A DNA stretch of 64,000 bases from Kitasatospora paranensis. GTDB lineage: Bacteria; Actinomycetota; Actinomycetes; Streptomycetales; Streptomycetaceae. Below the pieces are notes generated by a model. It worked only from the letters and a program-made list of their open reading frames with translations, was not told the origin of the DNA and made no database searches. The stretch is from contig NZ_BAABKV010000001.1 of the NCBI RefSeq assembly GCF_039544005.1, positions 6,386,001-6,450,000 of the forward strand. The letters run 5' to 3'. Position 1 is the stretch's first letter. Each line of letters begins with the position of its first letter. Both the position numbers and the translations under genes were made by a program. Below are positions 39,671 to 49,043 of the stretch, in pieces.

Positions 39671-40531
39671 TCAGGCCAGTGCGGCGGCCGTGCGCGGGCC
39701 GTGGGCGGCGGTCAGGCCCGGCTGGAGGAGGACCGGGTCCTCGACCCGGGCGGCGGCCAGCGCCTGCGGGTCGAGCCGGACGGTGAGCAGCTCCGGTGCG
39801 TCCGCGGCGGCCTCCGCCAGCAGCCGGCCGTCCGGGCCCCAGACGGCACTGGCGCCGCAGCCGGTGTACGGGCCGGACGGGCCCACGTGGTTGGCGAGCA
39901 GGACGTACATCGTGTTGTCGAGGGCGCGGGCGGGGAAGACGGTGCGGCGCTGGTGGGCACCGGATCCGGTGCCGAAGAGGGCGCCGACCAGGTAGGCGTG
40001 CGCGCCGTCCAGGGCCGCCGCGCGGGCGTGCTCGGGGAAGCCGGAGTCCCAGCAGATCCCCAGGCCGAGCCGCCAGCCGTCCAGTTCGAGGGTGCAGCCG
40101 GCGGTGCCGGCCGCGAAGCCGGCGGCCCGCTCGCTCGGGGTGGCGAACTGCTTGCGGTACGCGGCGGCCCGCCGGCCGGTGCCGTCCAGGGCCAGCGCCG
40201 CGATGTGCAGGGCGCCCGTCCGGCTGTCCCGGACGGGCGCGCCGGCCACCACGGCCGTTCCGGTCTCGGCGCAGGCGGCGGCCAGCGGGTCCAGGCGGGG
40301 GTCGTCGTCGGCGACGGTGAGCCGACCGGGGTCGGCGGCGATCGCGACGGTCTCGTAGCCGGTGAGGAAGAGTTCGGAGAGCAGCAGCAGCCGGGCGCCG
40401 GAGTCGGCGGCCCGGCGGACGAGCCCTGCGGCGGTCGCGGCGTTGCCCGCGATGTCCAGCGGGGCGAGCGGGGTCTGGGCGACGGCGGCGGTCAGCGGGG
40501 ACGCGGGCAGCGCGTGTACAAGGGTGCTCAC
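39671..40531 (-). CDS. Carbon-nitrogen hydrolase (nitrilase superfamily)
   Basis: The product has 286 residues from GTG 40531; TTG 40540 is also possible. The Glu-Lys-Cys triad is visible: Glu in [11 protein letters not shown], Lys in AYRKQFATP and Cys in [10 protein letters not shown]. Such enzymes hydrolyse amides or carbamoyl groups; the substrate is not evident. It probably reads in the same direction as fumC, 73 bp apart. Confidence 0.82.
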   Translation of the reverse strand: MSTLVHALPASPLTAAVAQTPLAPLDIAGNAATAAGLVRRAADSGARLLLLSELFLTGYETVAIAADPGRLTVADDDPRLDPLAAACAETGTAVVAGAPVRDSRTGALHIAALALDGTGRRAAAYRKQFATPSERAAGFAAGTAGCTLELDGWRLGLGICWDSGFPEHARAAALDGAHAYLVGALFGTGSGAHQRRTVFPARALDNTMYVLLANHVGPSGPYTGCGASAVWGPDGRLLAEAAADAPELLTVRLDPQALAAARVEDPVLLQPGLTAAHGPRTAAALA

Positions 40532-40628
40532 GGGTCTCAATCCTTACATGCCGGATGGTCGGGGCTCAAGGCCCGAAACCGGGTGCGGCAGGGGTGCCGC
40601 CCGGCCGCGGCGGGTGCACCATGACCCC

Positions 40629-40952
40629 ATGACCGACGATTCCGATCCGGGATTCCGCTATGCGGAGATCGCCGAGGAACTCACCGCGCGCGGCGTCAGC
40701 CGGGCCACCATGTTCGGCATGCCGTGCCTCAAGGATGCTGCCGGGAAGGCCTTCGCCGGGCTCCACCAGGGCGAACTGGTCTGCCGGTTGGGCCGTGACA
40801 GCCCGGCACTGGCCGAGGCGCTGCGACTGCCCGGCGCGCACCTGTTCGACCCGGTGGGCGGCCGGCCGATGCAGGACTGGGCGTGCATCCCGCCCGGCGC
40901 GGCCGCGCACTGGGACAACTACGCCGAGGCGGCGCTGATCGCCCGGCGCTGA
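40629..40952 (+). CDS. TfoX N-terminal-like domain protein
   Basis: The product has 107 residues and a single TfoX_N-type domain: MFGMPCLKDAAGKAFAGLHQ followed by LVCRL and a terminal WDNYAEAAL. It is far shorter than proteobacterial TfoX competence regulators and is usually annotated only by domain. Function is unknown. ATG 40629 is used. Confidence 0.7.
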   Translation: MTDDSDPGFRYAEIAEELTARGVSRATMFGMPCLKDAAGKAFAGLHQGELVCRLGRDSPALAEALRLPGAHLFDPVGGRPMQDWACIPPGAAAHWDNYAEAALIARR

Positions 40953-40997
40953 CCGTCGGGTGCCGGCGGCGTGCACCGGGGCCGGTGCCCGACGGTC
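40951..40997. terminator. Hairpin between convergent genes
   Basis: GACCGTCGGG (40951-40960) pairs perfectly with CCCGACGGTC (40988-40997), with further inner pairing (TGCCGG/CCGGTG, imperfect). It lies between the TfoX-like gene and the chitinase gene. Confidence 0.6.
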
Positions 40998-41005
40998 GGC
41001 CCGGG

Positions 41006-42001
41006 TCAGCCGTGGTAGCCGGCGACGATCTTCGTGAACGCGTACGGCGACTGGGAGATCCCGCTGCACGAGTCGCCGGCCGAGGTGCCGGACGGGCAGG
41101 AGCGGTCCCGGTTGACCGCCCAGAAGGTGAACCGCGCCAGGTGGTGCGCCTTGGCGTAGTTCGCGATGGTCGTGAAGTCCGCCGTGGAGACCGTCTCGTC
41201 GCTCTCGTCCGTCCGCCCGTTCATCGAGGAGATGCCGATGTGCCGGTAGGCGGTGGCGCTGTCGTACCCGTAGGCGCTCGCGACCGCCTTCTGCAGGCCG
41301 TCGGCGGCCTTGGTGGAGACGGTGCCCATCGCACCGCTGTGGCTGCCGAAGTCGAACGGCATGATCGTCCAGCCGTCCAGGGCGAGGCCGGCCGCGGCGC
41401 CCTTGCGGATGAGGTCGAGCCCGTCGGCGTCCGGCCCGATGGTGGTGGTGCCGAAGGTGACGTACTCGCGGATGCCCGGGTTGTTGCCCTTCACCGTCTT
41501 GAGGGCGGAGACCACCCGCTGGCGGACGGTCGCGTTCGCCACCTCGGTGTCCTCGATGTCGATGTCGATCGCCTTGAGCCCGTAGGCGTCGATGACCTTC
41601 TGGTAGGCGCCGGCCAGCGCGCCGGCCGAACTGCACTTCTCGCCCAGCTTGTTGCCGCTCCAGCCGCCGAACGACACCACCACGTCGCCGCCGGCGGCGC
41701 GGATCGCCTTGATCGCGCTCTGGTCGCTGCCGCCGGTCAGCGCCCGGCTGCCGTCCCACTTGGGGTTGCAGCCGCCGTCGCTGAGCATGAAGGCCAGCGT
41801 GAACTGCTTGACGCCGGTCGCCGCCATGACGTCGGCGGGCTTCTGCGGACTTCCCCAACCCAGGTACTCGTACGGGGCGTTGAGCCCGACCGGGTCGGCG
41901 GTCGCGGCCTGCCCGGCGGGGGCCAGGGCGAGTGCGCCGGCCGTGAGTGCGGCGGTGGCGGCGAGGGCGAGGAGCGGACGGGCGAGGGCGCGTGCGGTCA
42001 T
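41006..42001 (-). CDS. GH18 chitinase, secreted
   Basis: The product has 331 residues. A Tat/Sec-like signal (ARPLLALAATAALTAGALAL, cleavage near residue 33) precedes a single GH18 barrel with no binding module. The catalytic strand is KAIDIDIED, giving the D-x-D-x-E core; VVVSFGGWSG is the second GH18 landmark. It is of the bacterial ChiD/ChiC-like type that attacks chitin outside the cell. A DasR-type box and an inverted repeat precede it. Confidence 0.88.
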   Translation of the reverse strand: MTARALARPLLALAATAALTAGALALAPAGQAATADPVGLNAPYEYLGWGSPQKPADVMAATGVKQFTLAFMLSDGGCNPKWDGSRALTGGSDQSAIKAIRAAGGDVVVSFGGWSGNKLGEKCSSAGALAGAYQKVIDAYGLKAIDIDIEDTEVANATVRQRVVSALKTVKGNNPGIREYVTFGTTTIGPDADGLDLIRKGAAAGLALDGWTIMPFDFGSHSGAMGTVSTKAADGLQKAVASAYGYDSATAYRHIGISSMNGRTDESDETVSTADFTTIANYAKAHHLARFTFWAVNRDRSCPSGTSAGDSCSGISQSPYAFTKIVAGYHG

Positions 42002-42050
42002 GGGTCACCGTTCCGGGGGAGGGGCGTGTGGGGGAGGCGTGCGAGGGCCA

Positions 42051-42072
42051 AGGAAAGTAAGGAAACTTTCCT
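42051..42072. repeat. Inverted repeat upstream of chitinase 1
   Basis: AGGAAAGT-N6-ACTTTCCT has perfect 8-bp arms and lies 50-71 bases before the chitinase ATG, directly abutting the DasR-type box. It is palindromic and AT-rich for this genome, so a protein-binding site is more likely than a terminator. Confidence 0.5.
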
Positions 42073-42088
42073 AATGGTCGAGACCAGT
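42073..42088 (-). promoter_or_regulatory. DasR-responsive element (dre)-like site
   Basis: Read on the minus strand, ACTGGTCTCGACCATT matches the dre consensus ACTGGTCTAGACCACT at 14 of 16 positions. DasR is the GlcNAc-sensing GntR regulator of chitin genes in Streptomyces. The TGGTC/GACCA core is intact. The rest of 42089-42257 is the divergent gcdH promoter region. Confidence 0.65.
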
Positions 42089-42257
42089 GAACCGGCCGCA
42101 CCTGTCCACGTCAAGAGGGCGGCGGGAATGCCGAGTTGACGACGGCCGACGCGGCCGGGGCGGCGGTGCTACCCGTCGGTAGGAGGTGTGGGCGATACTC
42201 GACGCCGCAAGCCGAGACCCCACCCGCAGACCCCGCCCGCCCGGAGGAGACCGCACG

Positions 42258-43438
42258 ATGGCCCGCAGCGCCGACCGCCTCGACCCGACCGACCTGCTCG
42301 CCGTCGGCGACCTGCTCACCGACGAGGAGCGGCTGATCCGCGACACCGTCCGCAGGTTCACCGACGAGCGCATCCGGCCGCACCTCGCCGACTGGTTCGA
42401 GCAGGGCACCTTCCCCGCGCGCGAACTCGCCCCCGAACTCGGCAGCCTGGGCGTCCTCGGCATGCACCTGGACGGCTACGGCTGCGCCGGCTCGACCGCC
42501 GTCGAGTACGGCGTCGCCTGCATGGAGCTGGAGGCCGCCGACTCCGGCCTGCGCAGCTTCGTCTCCGTCCAGGGATCGCTCGCCATGCGGTCCGTGCACG
42601 CCTTCGGCTCCGAGGAGCAGAAGCAGCAGTGGCTGCCCGAGCTCGCCGCCGGCCGGGCGATCGGCTGCTTCGGCCTCACCGAGCCGGACTTCGGCTCCGA
42701 CCCGGCCAACATGCGCACCCGGGCCCGGCGCCGCGGCGACGACTGGGTGCTCAACGGCTCCAAGATGTGGATCACCAACGGCTCGATCGCCGACCTCGCC
42801 GTGGTCTGGGCGCAGACCGACGACGGCCTGCGCGGCTTCCTGGTGCCGAAGGGCACCAAGGGCTTCACCGCAACCGACATCCACGGCAAGCTCTCGCTGC
42901 GCGCCTCCGTCACCAGCGAGCTGGCCTTCGACGACGTCGTGCTCCCGGCCGACGCGGTGCTGCCCGGCGCCCGCGGCCTGCGCGGGCCGCTCTCCTCCTC
43001 GGCGAGGCCCGCTACGGCATCCTCTGGGGCACCGTCGGCGCCGCCCGCGACTGCTACACCTCGGCCCTGGACTACGCCCGGACCCGGATCCAGTTCGACC
43101 GCCCGATCGCCGGCTTCCAGCTGACCCAGGAGAAGCTGGTCGAGATGGTGCTGGAGCTGGAGAAGGCGTACCTGGTGGCCCTGCGGATCGGCCGGCTCAA
43201 GGACGAGGGCCGCGCCCTGCCCGCGCACATCAGCTTCGGCAAGCTCAACAACGTCCGCACCGCCCTGGAGATCGCCCGGTCGGCCCGCACGGTGCTGGGC
43301 GCCAACGGCATCACCCTCGCGTACCCGGTGCTGCGGCACGCCAACAACCTGGAGTCCGTCCTCACCTACGAGGGGACGAGCGAGATCCACACCCTCGTCC
43401 TGGGCGAGGCGATCACCGGCGAGTCGGCCTACCGCTGA
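42258..43438 (+). pseudogene. gcdH: Glutaryl-CoA dehydrogenase-like acyl-CoA dehydrogenase (one frameshift)
   Basis: ATG 42258 has GGAGGA ten bases upstream. The motifs AADSGLRSFVSVQGSLAM, GCFGLTEPDFGSDP, and VLNGSKMWITNG, plus the C-terminal YEGTSEIHTLVLGEAITG carrying the catalytic Glu, are those of glutaryl-CoA dehydrogenases. The frame breaks in TCTCCTCCTC (42991-43000). One base restores the join before LGEARYGILWGTVGAARDC, giving 393 residues. It converts glutaryl-CoA to crotonyl-CoA in lysine/tryptophan breakdown. Confidence 0.85.
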
Positions 43439-43517
43439 GCCGGCCCACCGCCGAGTCGGCCGCGGGCGGCGAAAACCGCTCGCCGCCCGCACGGCGGCGA
43501 CCCTACGGTGGGGCGCC

Positions 43518-43898
43518 ATGGAGACCACCACGCTCTGGCGCCCCACCGGTCCGCAGGAGCTCGCCCTCGTCGAGGCGTCCGGCCGGCGGGCCTGGCCGCC
43601 GCGGCTGCCCGAGCAGCCGATCTTCTACCCGGTGCTGAACGAGGACTACGCCATCCGGATCGCCCGGGACTGGAACGTGCCCGCCTCCGGGTCCGGCTAC
43701 GTCACCCGGTTCGAGGTGGAGAGCGACTACCTCGCCCGCTTCCCGGTCCGTCAGGCCGGCGGCGAGACCATCCTGGAGCTCTGGGTGCCGGCCGAGGAGC
43801 TGGCCGAGTTCAACCGGCACATCGTCGGCCTGATCGAGGTGGTCCGGGAGTTCCACGCCGCGGACGGCCCCGAGGCCGCGTCCGCCGCCGCGGGTTAG
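43518..43898 (+). CDS. Conserved actinobacterial protein (ADP-ribosylation/crystallin J1-like)
   Basis: The product has 126 residues starting METTTLWRPTGPQELALVE, then QPIFYPVLNEDYAIRIARDW and LELWVPAEELAEFNRHIVG. The pattern is highly conserved in streptomycetes, where it carries the uninformative name ADP-ribosylation/crystallin J1. No catalytic motif can be named, and there is no signal peptide. It is single gene, 51 bp before the MFS gene and probably co-transcribed. Confidence 0.7.
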   Translation: METTTLWRPTGPQELALVEASGRRAWPPRLPEQPIFYPVLNEDYAIRIARDWNVPASGSGYVTRFEVESDYLARFPVRQAGGETILELWVPAEELAEFNRHIVGLIEVVREFHAADGPEAASAAAG

Positions 43899-43948
43899 GG
43901 TACGAACCCCGGCCGCATGCCGCCGGGCCCGACCACGCGAGGAGTCCC

Positions 43949-45238
43949 ATGGCCGGCCCGACCGTCGACGCGGATGGAGAGCGGACCTCGGCCCGCGGGG
44001 CGGCCGGCGGGGCCGGGCCGGGCCGCGCGGCGGTCGTGGTGCTCGGCGGTCTGGTGGCCCTGGGGCCGCTCACCACCGACCTCTACCTGCCGGCCCTGCC
44101 GGCGCTCACCGCGGATCTGCACTCCACCGCACCGGCTGTCCAACTCACCCTGACGGCCTCGCTGCTGGGCATGGCCTTCGGGCAGCTGCTGTTCGGCCCG
44201 GCCAGCGACCGGCACGGCCGGCGGCGGCCGCTGCTGGCGGGCATGGGCCTGTACACGCTGGCCACCGCGGTCTGCGTGCTGGCGCCGAGCGTGTCCGTGC
44301 TGGTCGCCGGGCGCTTCCTGCAGGGGATGGCGGGCGCGGCCGGGCTGGTGATCGCCCGGGCGGTCGCCCGGGACCGCTACGAGGGTGTGGCGATGATCCG
44401 CTTCATGGCGTCGCTGGCCCTGGTGTCCGGGCTGGCGCCGATCGTGGCGCCGGTGCTCGGCGCCCAACTGCTGCACGTCACTACCTGGCGGGGGAGCTTC
44501 GTGGTGCTGGCCGTCACCGGCGGCCTGCTGGCCCTGGCCGCGGCCCTGGGGGTGCAGGAGTCGCTGCCGCCCGAACGGCGGCACGCCGGCGGGCTGTCCA
44601 CCACGCTGCGGGCGGTCGGCGGTCTGCTGCGCGACCGGCGATTCGTCGGCTTCACGGTGACGACCACGTTCTCCTTCGGCGCGCTGTTCGGCTACGTCAG
44701 CGGGTCGTCCACCGTGCTGCAGGAGGTCTACCACGTCTCGCCGCAGGCCTACAGCCTGCTGTTCGCGGTCAACTCGGTGGCCCTGATGGCCTCCACGCAG
44801 CTGAACGGGCGCGTGCTGGTGACCCGGGTGCGGCCGGACGCGCTGATGGTGACCGGGCTGTGCGGCGCCGTCCTCGCCGGGGCGGTGCTGACCCTCGCCA
44901 CCGGGGTGTGGGACCTCGGCCTGGCCGCGGTCTGCCCGGCGATGTGCCTGCTGATGACGTCGATGGGCATGGTCGGGCCGAACTCCTCGGCCCGGGCGCT
45001 GAGCCGCGCGCCGCACGCGGCCGGGTCGGCCTCGGCGCTGCTCGGCGTCTCCACCTTCGTCTGCGGCGCGGTGGTGGCACCGCTCAGCAGCGTGGCCGGG
45101 CACCCGTCCGGGCTCGCCCTGGGGCTGGTCGTGCTGGTCTGCGCGCTGCTCTCGCTGACCACGTTCCTGGTGCTCTGCCGGCCGTGGCGCCCGGCCGCCG
45201 TCGCGGCCGCCCGGGCCGGCGCCGGTGCGGGCGCCTGA
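43949..45238 (+). CDS. Bcr/CflA-family MFS drug exporter
   Basis: The product has 429 residues and twelve membrane helices. LGPLTTDLYLPALPAL at helix 1 and the loop GPASDRHGRRRPLLAG are the Bcr/CflA hallmarks. It would export drugs such as chloramphenicol, bicyclomycin or sulfonamides, or metabolites, by proton antiport. GAGGAG precedes ATG 43949. Specificity cannot be read. Confidence 0.88.
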   Translation: MAGPTVDADGERTSARGAAGGAGPGRAAVVVLGGLVALGPLTTDLYLPALPALTADLHSTAPAVQLTLTASLLGMAFGQLLFGPASDRHGRRRPLLAGMGLYTLATAVCVLAPSVSVLVAGRFLQGMAGAAGLVIARAVARDRYEGVAMIRFMASLALVSGLAPIVAPVLGAQLLHVTTWRGSFVVLAVTGGLLALAAALGVQESLPPERRHAGGLSTTLRAVGGLLRDRRFVGFTVTTTFSFGALFGYVSGSSTVLQEVYHVSPQAYSLLFAVNSVALMASTQLNGRVLVTRVRPDALMVTGLCGAVLAGAVLTLATGVWDLGLAAVCPAMCLLMTSMGMVGPNSSARALSRAPHAAGSASALLGVSTFVCGAVVAPLSSVAGHPSGLALGLVVLVCALLSLTTFLVLCRPWRPAAVAAARAGAGAGA

Positions 45239-45245
45239 ACGGCGG

Positions 45246-46171
45246 TCACTGCCCGCGGGCGAGCAGCCTGCCGCGGGCGTACCCGGCGAAGTCCCCTGGG
45301 CGGCCGCGGCCGTGGCGTCCGCCGTGTTGCCGCCGGGCTTCACCGTCCCGGCCACCGTGAAGTAGTCGTACCGGCCGACCGAACCGTGCGTGTTGGCGCA
45401 GCCCGGACCGGTGCAGTACGAGGTGTGGCCGGACGGCACCAGCCCCTGGACCTGGCCGCGGTACCCGGCCGCGGCGGCGTCCGCCTGGGCCCTGGAGTCG
45501 AGCACGGCCACGCCGACGGTCACCGCACTGCTGCCCGAGGTGTAGGTGGCGCGGAGCATCGTGCGGCAGCCCTGCGGGGCCAGCACGTCGCCGAGGCCGC
45601 CGGTGGTGGCCTTCCAGCAGGGGACGGTGGAGGCGGTGGTGAGCCTCGTCCAGACCCGGCCGCCGACGGTCAGGTGGTCGGCGAACATCGCCGCGGGGTC
45701 GAGCGGGGCGGTGTCGGTTGCCGCGGACGAGATCCGGGTCAGCGGGTCGGTGGGGGCGGCGGAGGACGCTCCGGCCGAGGCCCTGCCGGACGGGCGGCCG
45801 CCGGCGGTGCCGGAGGGGCTCGCCGCGGCGCCCGCGGAGGCCGCGGCGGACGCCGAGGGGCCGGCGGAGGCGCCCGGTGCGGTGCCGACGACCACCGGGT
45901 CGGACCCGTCGTCGGCCAGTGCGGCCCGGGCGCTCGCCCCGGTGGTCGCGGTGCCCGCGGCGGCGTTCCTGCCGCCGGAGGAGCCGGAGACGGTGACGGC
46001 GGTCGCGGTGACGCCGCCGACCAGCAGGACGGCGGCGACCGTGCCGCCGACGACCCGCAGCTGCCGGCGCCGTCTGGTCTCCCGTTCGTGCTGGTCGGCC
46101 ATGGCGGCCCAGTCCGGGCCGTCCCCGCCCCCGTTGTCGCGGCCCTGCGGCCCGCCCCACCCGTTGCCCAT
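45246..46171 (-). pseudogene. Membrane-anchored protein with Ser/Ala/Pro linker (one frameshift)
   Basis: The short cytoplasmic N-terminus (MGNGWGGPQGRDNGGG) is followed by one membrane helix (residues ~38-62), a ~90-residue Ala/Ser/Gly/Pro linker, and an extracytoplasmic domain with four Cys (PCWKATTGG, QGCRTML, SYCTGPGCANTHG). The frame breaks at C4 (45293-45296). One base restores the end ...DFAGYARGRLLARGQ (308 residues). The single-helix topology resembles streptomycete anti-sigma-like or septal proteins, but I do not recognise the domain. Confidence 0.65.
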
Positions 46172-46203
46172 AGCCCGCGATCCTAGAACACGGATGCGAA
46201 AAG

Positions 46204-46245
46204 CCGTCAGGCCCGGCCCGGCCGGCGCCGGGACGGACCTGACGG
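46204..46245 (-). terminator. Terminator of the second chitinase gene
   Basis: CCGTCAGG (46204-46211) pairs with CCTGACGG (46238-46245), with GC-rich inner pairing, 13 bases beyond the chitinase stop. Confidence 0.6.
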
Positions 46246-46257
46246 AGTGCCGGAGTG

Positions 46258-48018
46258 TCAGGCGATGGAGAAGTCGTCGCCGTAGACGTTGCCCTGGCCG
46301 TACCAGCCGTGCAGGTAGACCGAGACGGTGCCGTTGGCGCCGGTGGTGAACGGGACGGTCAGCTTCGTCCAGCCGGTCGAGGACGCCCAGGTGGAGGCGG
46401 TGGCACCGCCCGTGACGCCGACGTAGGCGTAGCTGCCTTGGACCCAGGCGGTCAGCGTGTACGCGTGGTTGGGCGCCAGGGTGACGCTCTGCGTGCACTC
46501 GCCGGTCTGGCCGGAGGTGGCCGCGGCCAGCAGCGCGTGGGTGCCGGAGTGCGCCGGGGTGGCGACGACGGCGCCGCCGCTCTGGCACGCCCAGGGGGCG
46601 AGCGCGCCGGTCTCCAGGCCGCCGTTGACGATGCTGCCGCTGCCGCCGCCACCGGTGCCCTGGACGGTCAGGGTGTAGGTGGCGGTGTGGCTGCCGGAGG
46701 GCGCGGTGCCGGTGACGGTGAGCGGGTAGCTGCCGGGGGCGGCGGCCGCGGTGGTGGCCACGGTCAGCGTGGCGCCCGACCCGGCGGTGACCGAGGAGGC
46801 GCTCAGCGTGGCGGTGACGCCGGCCGGCGCGCCGCTGACCGACAGGTTCACGGTCTGGGCGGCACCGGCGGTGACGGCGGTGGAGAGCGCGGAGGTGGTG
46901 CCGGCGCCCGCGGTGACGCTGCCCGCGGCGGGGCTCAGCCCGAGCGAGAAGTCGTTGGTGACCGGACCGCTGCCGCCGGAGGTGAACGGCGCGAACACGT
47001 GGCTGAAGTCCCAGGTGTTCTGGGCGATGCCGGAGCAGTTGTCGGCCCCGGCGGTGCCGGCCGCCGCGCAGCCGCCGTTGTCCCGCTGGAGCGCCCAGAA
47101 GGACAGCGTGTTGACGCCCTTGGAGACGGCCCAGTTGTAGACGCTGGCGGCGTTGGCGACGGTGAACGTCTCGGCGGCGCCGAAGTCGTCCACGCCGAGC
47201 ATCTCGATGATGCCGATGGAGGCCCACAGCTGCGCCGCGGTCTTCGTCGGGTACAGGGTGGCGAGCTGGTTGTAGAGGCCGGTGGCGGCGGTCTGGGTGT
47301 CGGTCGCCATGTTGTGCGCGGCGTTGTCGTAGTAGTCGAACGTCATCAGGTTGACGACGTCGATCCGCGCGTTGTTCTGCACCGCGTTCCTCAGCACGGC
47401 GAGGCCGCTGGCGGCGAGTCCGCTCGTGGTGGTCGGCAGGGTGTAGGAGAACTGGATCGAGCGGCCGTTCGCGGCCGCCCAGTCGTCGACCAGCTTGATC
47501 GCCTTGTTGCGGCGGTCGATGCCCGCGGTGTTGTCCAGCGAGTCGGCCTCGACGTCGAGGTCGATCCGGCTGACCTCGTAGGTGGTGATGATCTTTTCGA
47601 GGGCGGCGGCGATCTGGTTCACGTCGGTGCAACTGTCGGCGAGTTCGGTGCCGGTGGTGTCGGCCGTGTAGCCGCCGAGCGAGGGGATGACGTCGCCGCC
47701 GGCCGCGCGGATCGTGGCGATGTCGGAGCCGAAGGTGGAGGCGGCGATCGGCATGCCGGTGTCGCCGTTCCAGTACGGGGTGCAGGAGCCCTTGGTGGCG
47801 GTCTGGGCGAACGCCAGGGTGAGGTTCTTGGCGCCGGACTGCTGGGCGAGCGCGGCGGGGCTCTCACCCGTCCAGGCCTCGAAGTACGGGGCGAACACGT
47901 GCTGCGGCAGCGGAGTCGCGGCCTGGGCGGTGCCACCGCCGGTGACGGCGATCCCGGCGGCGGCGAGCAGGGTGGCACAACCGGTGAGCAGGGCGCTCAG
48001 GGGTCGTTGCAGACGCAT
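46258..48018 (-). CDS. GH18 chitinase with Ig-like and carbohydrate-binding modules
   Basis: The product has 586 residues. A signal peptide (ALLTGCATLLAAAGIAVTGG) precedes a GH18 barrel (~35-365) with the catalytic strand SRIDLDVEAD and VIPSLGGYT. A Gly/Ser linker, an Ig-like NPCBM/bacterial Ig region (~375-455), and a C-terminal CBM4/9-type module (NGGLETGALAPW ... GNVYGDDFSIA) follow. It is distinct from the single-domain chitinase at 41006. ATG 48018 is used; a dre-like site lies in its promoter. Confidence 0.88.
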   Translation of the reverse strand: MRLQRPLSALLTGCATLLAAAGIAVTGGGTAQAATPLPQHVFAPYFEAWTGESPAALAQQSGAKNLTLAFAQTATKGSCTPYWNGDTGMPIAASTFGSDIATIRAAGGDVIPSLGGYTADTTGTELADSCTDVNQIAAALEKIITTYEVSRIDLDVEADSLDNTAGIDRRNKAIKLVDDWAAANGRSIQFSYTLPTTTSGLAASGLAVLRNAVQNNARIDVVNLMTFDYYDNAAHNMATDTQTAATGLYNQLATLYPTKTAAQLWASIGIIEMLGVDDFGAAETFTVANAASVYNWAVSKGVNTLSFWALQRDNGGCAAAGTAGADNCSGIAQNTWDFSHVFAPFTSGGSGPVTNDFSLGLSPAAGSVTAGAGTTSALSTAVTAGAAQTVNLSVSGAPAGVTATLSASSVTAGSGATLTVATTAAAAPGSYPLTVTGTAPSGSHTATYTLTVQGTGGGGSGSIVNGGLETGALAPWACQSGGAVVATPAHSGTHALLAAATSGQTGECTQSVTLAPNHAYTLTAWVQGSYAYVGVTGGATASTWASSTGWTKLTVPFTTGANGTVSVYLHGWYGQGNVYGDDFSIA

Positions 48019-48129
48019 GGGTACTCCATGGAGACGACGGATGCGGTGGGTCGTGCGGCGGTACAGGGAAGGCACGCCCGGCCGGCGGTCACACCCCCAC
48101 GATGCGTCCCGGTCGGAGGAACGGCACCC

Positions 48130-48158
48130 ATCTTTGGTCTGGACCAGTCGTCTGTCAA
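48130..48158 (-). promoter_or_regulatory. Chitinase 2 promoter with DasR-type box in the spacer
   Basis: On the minus strand -35 TTGACA (48158-48153), 17-base spacer, -10 AAAGAT (48135-48130). The spacer holds most of TGGTCCAGACCA (48146-48135), the dre core; the 16-base site ACTGGTCCAGACCAAA matches the consensus at 13 of 16. DasR binding there would exclude polymerase. Confidence 0.7.
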
Positions 48159-48174
48159 GGTTCCTTACAGTTCG

Positions 48175-48993
48175 TCAGTCCCGGTGTCTCTCCCCGGCGG
48201 TCAGCAGATGTCCGCTCACGCCGAGCAGCGACGGCTCGGACTCGGTGCTCCGCAGGGCGGCCAGCACCGCCTCCCGCCGCTGCGGGTCGTCCAGCCAGTC
48301 GTTCACCGGGCCCATCAGCCAGGCCGCGCCCTCCAGGCCGTACTGGCCGGTCACCGCGAGCCCGGCGTCGGCGAACTCCGGCGGCACGTCGCCGGCCCGG
48401 TGGAAGTAGGCCGTGGTGAAGAGCTCGTCCTCGGCGCCGGGGGAGAGGAGGCCGGAGGCCGCGCAGGCGTCCGTCAGCGCGCGCCGCCCGGGCTCGAAGT
48501 AGCGCTCGGCCCGGAGCTGGTCGTGCAGGCCGGCGAAGCGGTTGATGGTGGCGACGATGACCCGGCCGCCCGGGCGCACCGCGCGCCGTGCCTCGGCCAG
48601 CGCCCGGACCCGCTCGGCCCGCCCGGTCAGGTGGTAGAGCGGGCCGAGCAGCAGCACCGCGTCGTAGCCGGCGTCGTCGGCCGGCAGGTCGCGGGCGTCG
48701 CCGAGCCGGGCCCGCACGCCGGGCAGCCGCGAGGCCCGCTCGACATGCAGCGGCACCGGGTCGACGAGGTCGACCCGGTGGCCGTCGGCGGCCAGCCATG
48801 CCGCGTGCACGCCGGCGCCGCCGCCGACGTCCAGCACCCGCAGCGGGGCGGGCCCGAGCAGTCGGCGCAGGACGTCCTGGGTGCGCCAGAACTCCAGGCG
48901 GTTGGCGCCGCGCTGCAGGCGGCCCTCCTCCTCGCCCCGGGAGTAGTAGGCGAGGATCTCCGGAGGGAGGGCGAGTACGGTGTCGTCGGTCAT
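48175..48993 (-). CDS. SAM-dependent methyltransferase
   Basis: The product has 272 residues: a class I Rossmann methyltransferase with motif I VLDVGGGAGVHAAWLA, acidic motif II VDLVDPVPLHV, and motif IV YDAVLLLGPLYHL. The acceptor is unknown; it resembles the general Methyltransf_11/25 group. ATG 48993 is used. The next small gene lies 50 bp upstream in the same direction. Confidence 0.85.
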   Translation of the reverse strand: MTDDTVLALPPEILAYYSRGEEEGRLQRGANRLEFWRTQDVLRRLLGPAPLRVLDVGGGAGVHAAWLAADGHRVDLVDPVPLHVERASRLPGVRARLGDARDLPADDAGYDAVLLLGPLYHLTGRAERVRALAEARRAVRPGGRVIVATINRFAGLHDQLRAERYFEPGRRALTDACAASGLLSPGAEDELFTTAYFHRAGDVPPEFADAGLAVTGQYGLEGAAWLMGPVNDWLDDPQRREAVLAALRSTESEPSLLGVSGHLLTAGERHRD

Positions 48994-49043
48994 GGCGCCA
49001 TGGTGGTCGTCCACGATCCGTCCGGCGAGGGATTTTCCGTCCG

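Noticed and set aside
43895-47632. A 1245-codon open frame on the minus strand
   Set aside because: It includes the real membrane-anchored protein at 45246-46171, but otherwise runs antisense to the MFS gene and out of frame through chitinase 2.
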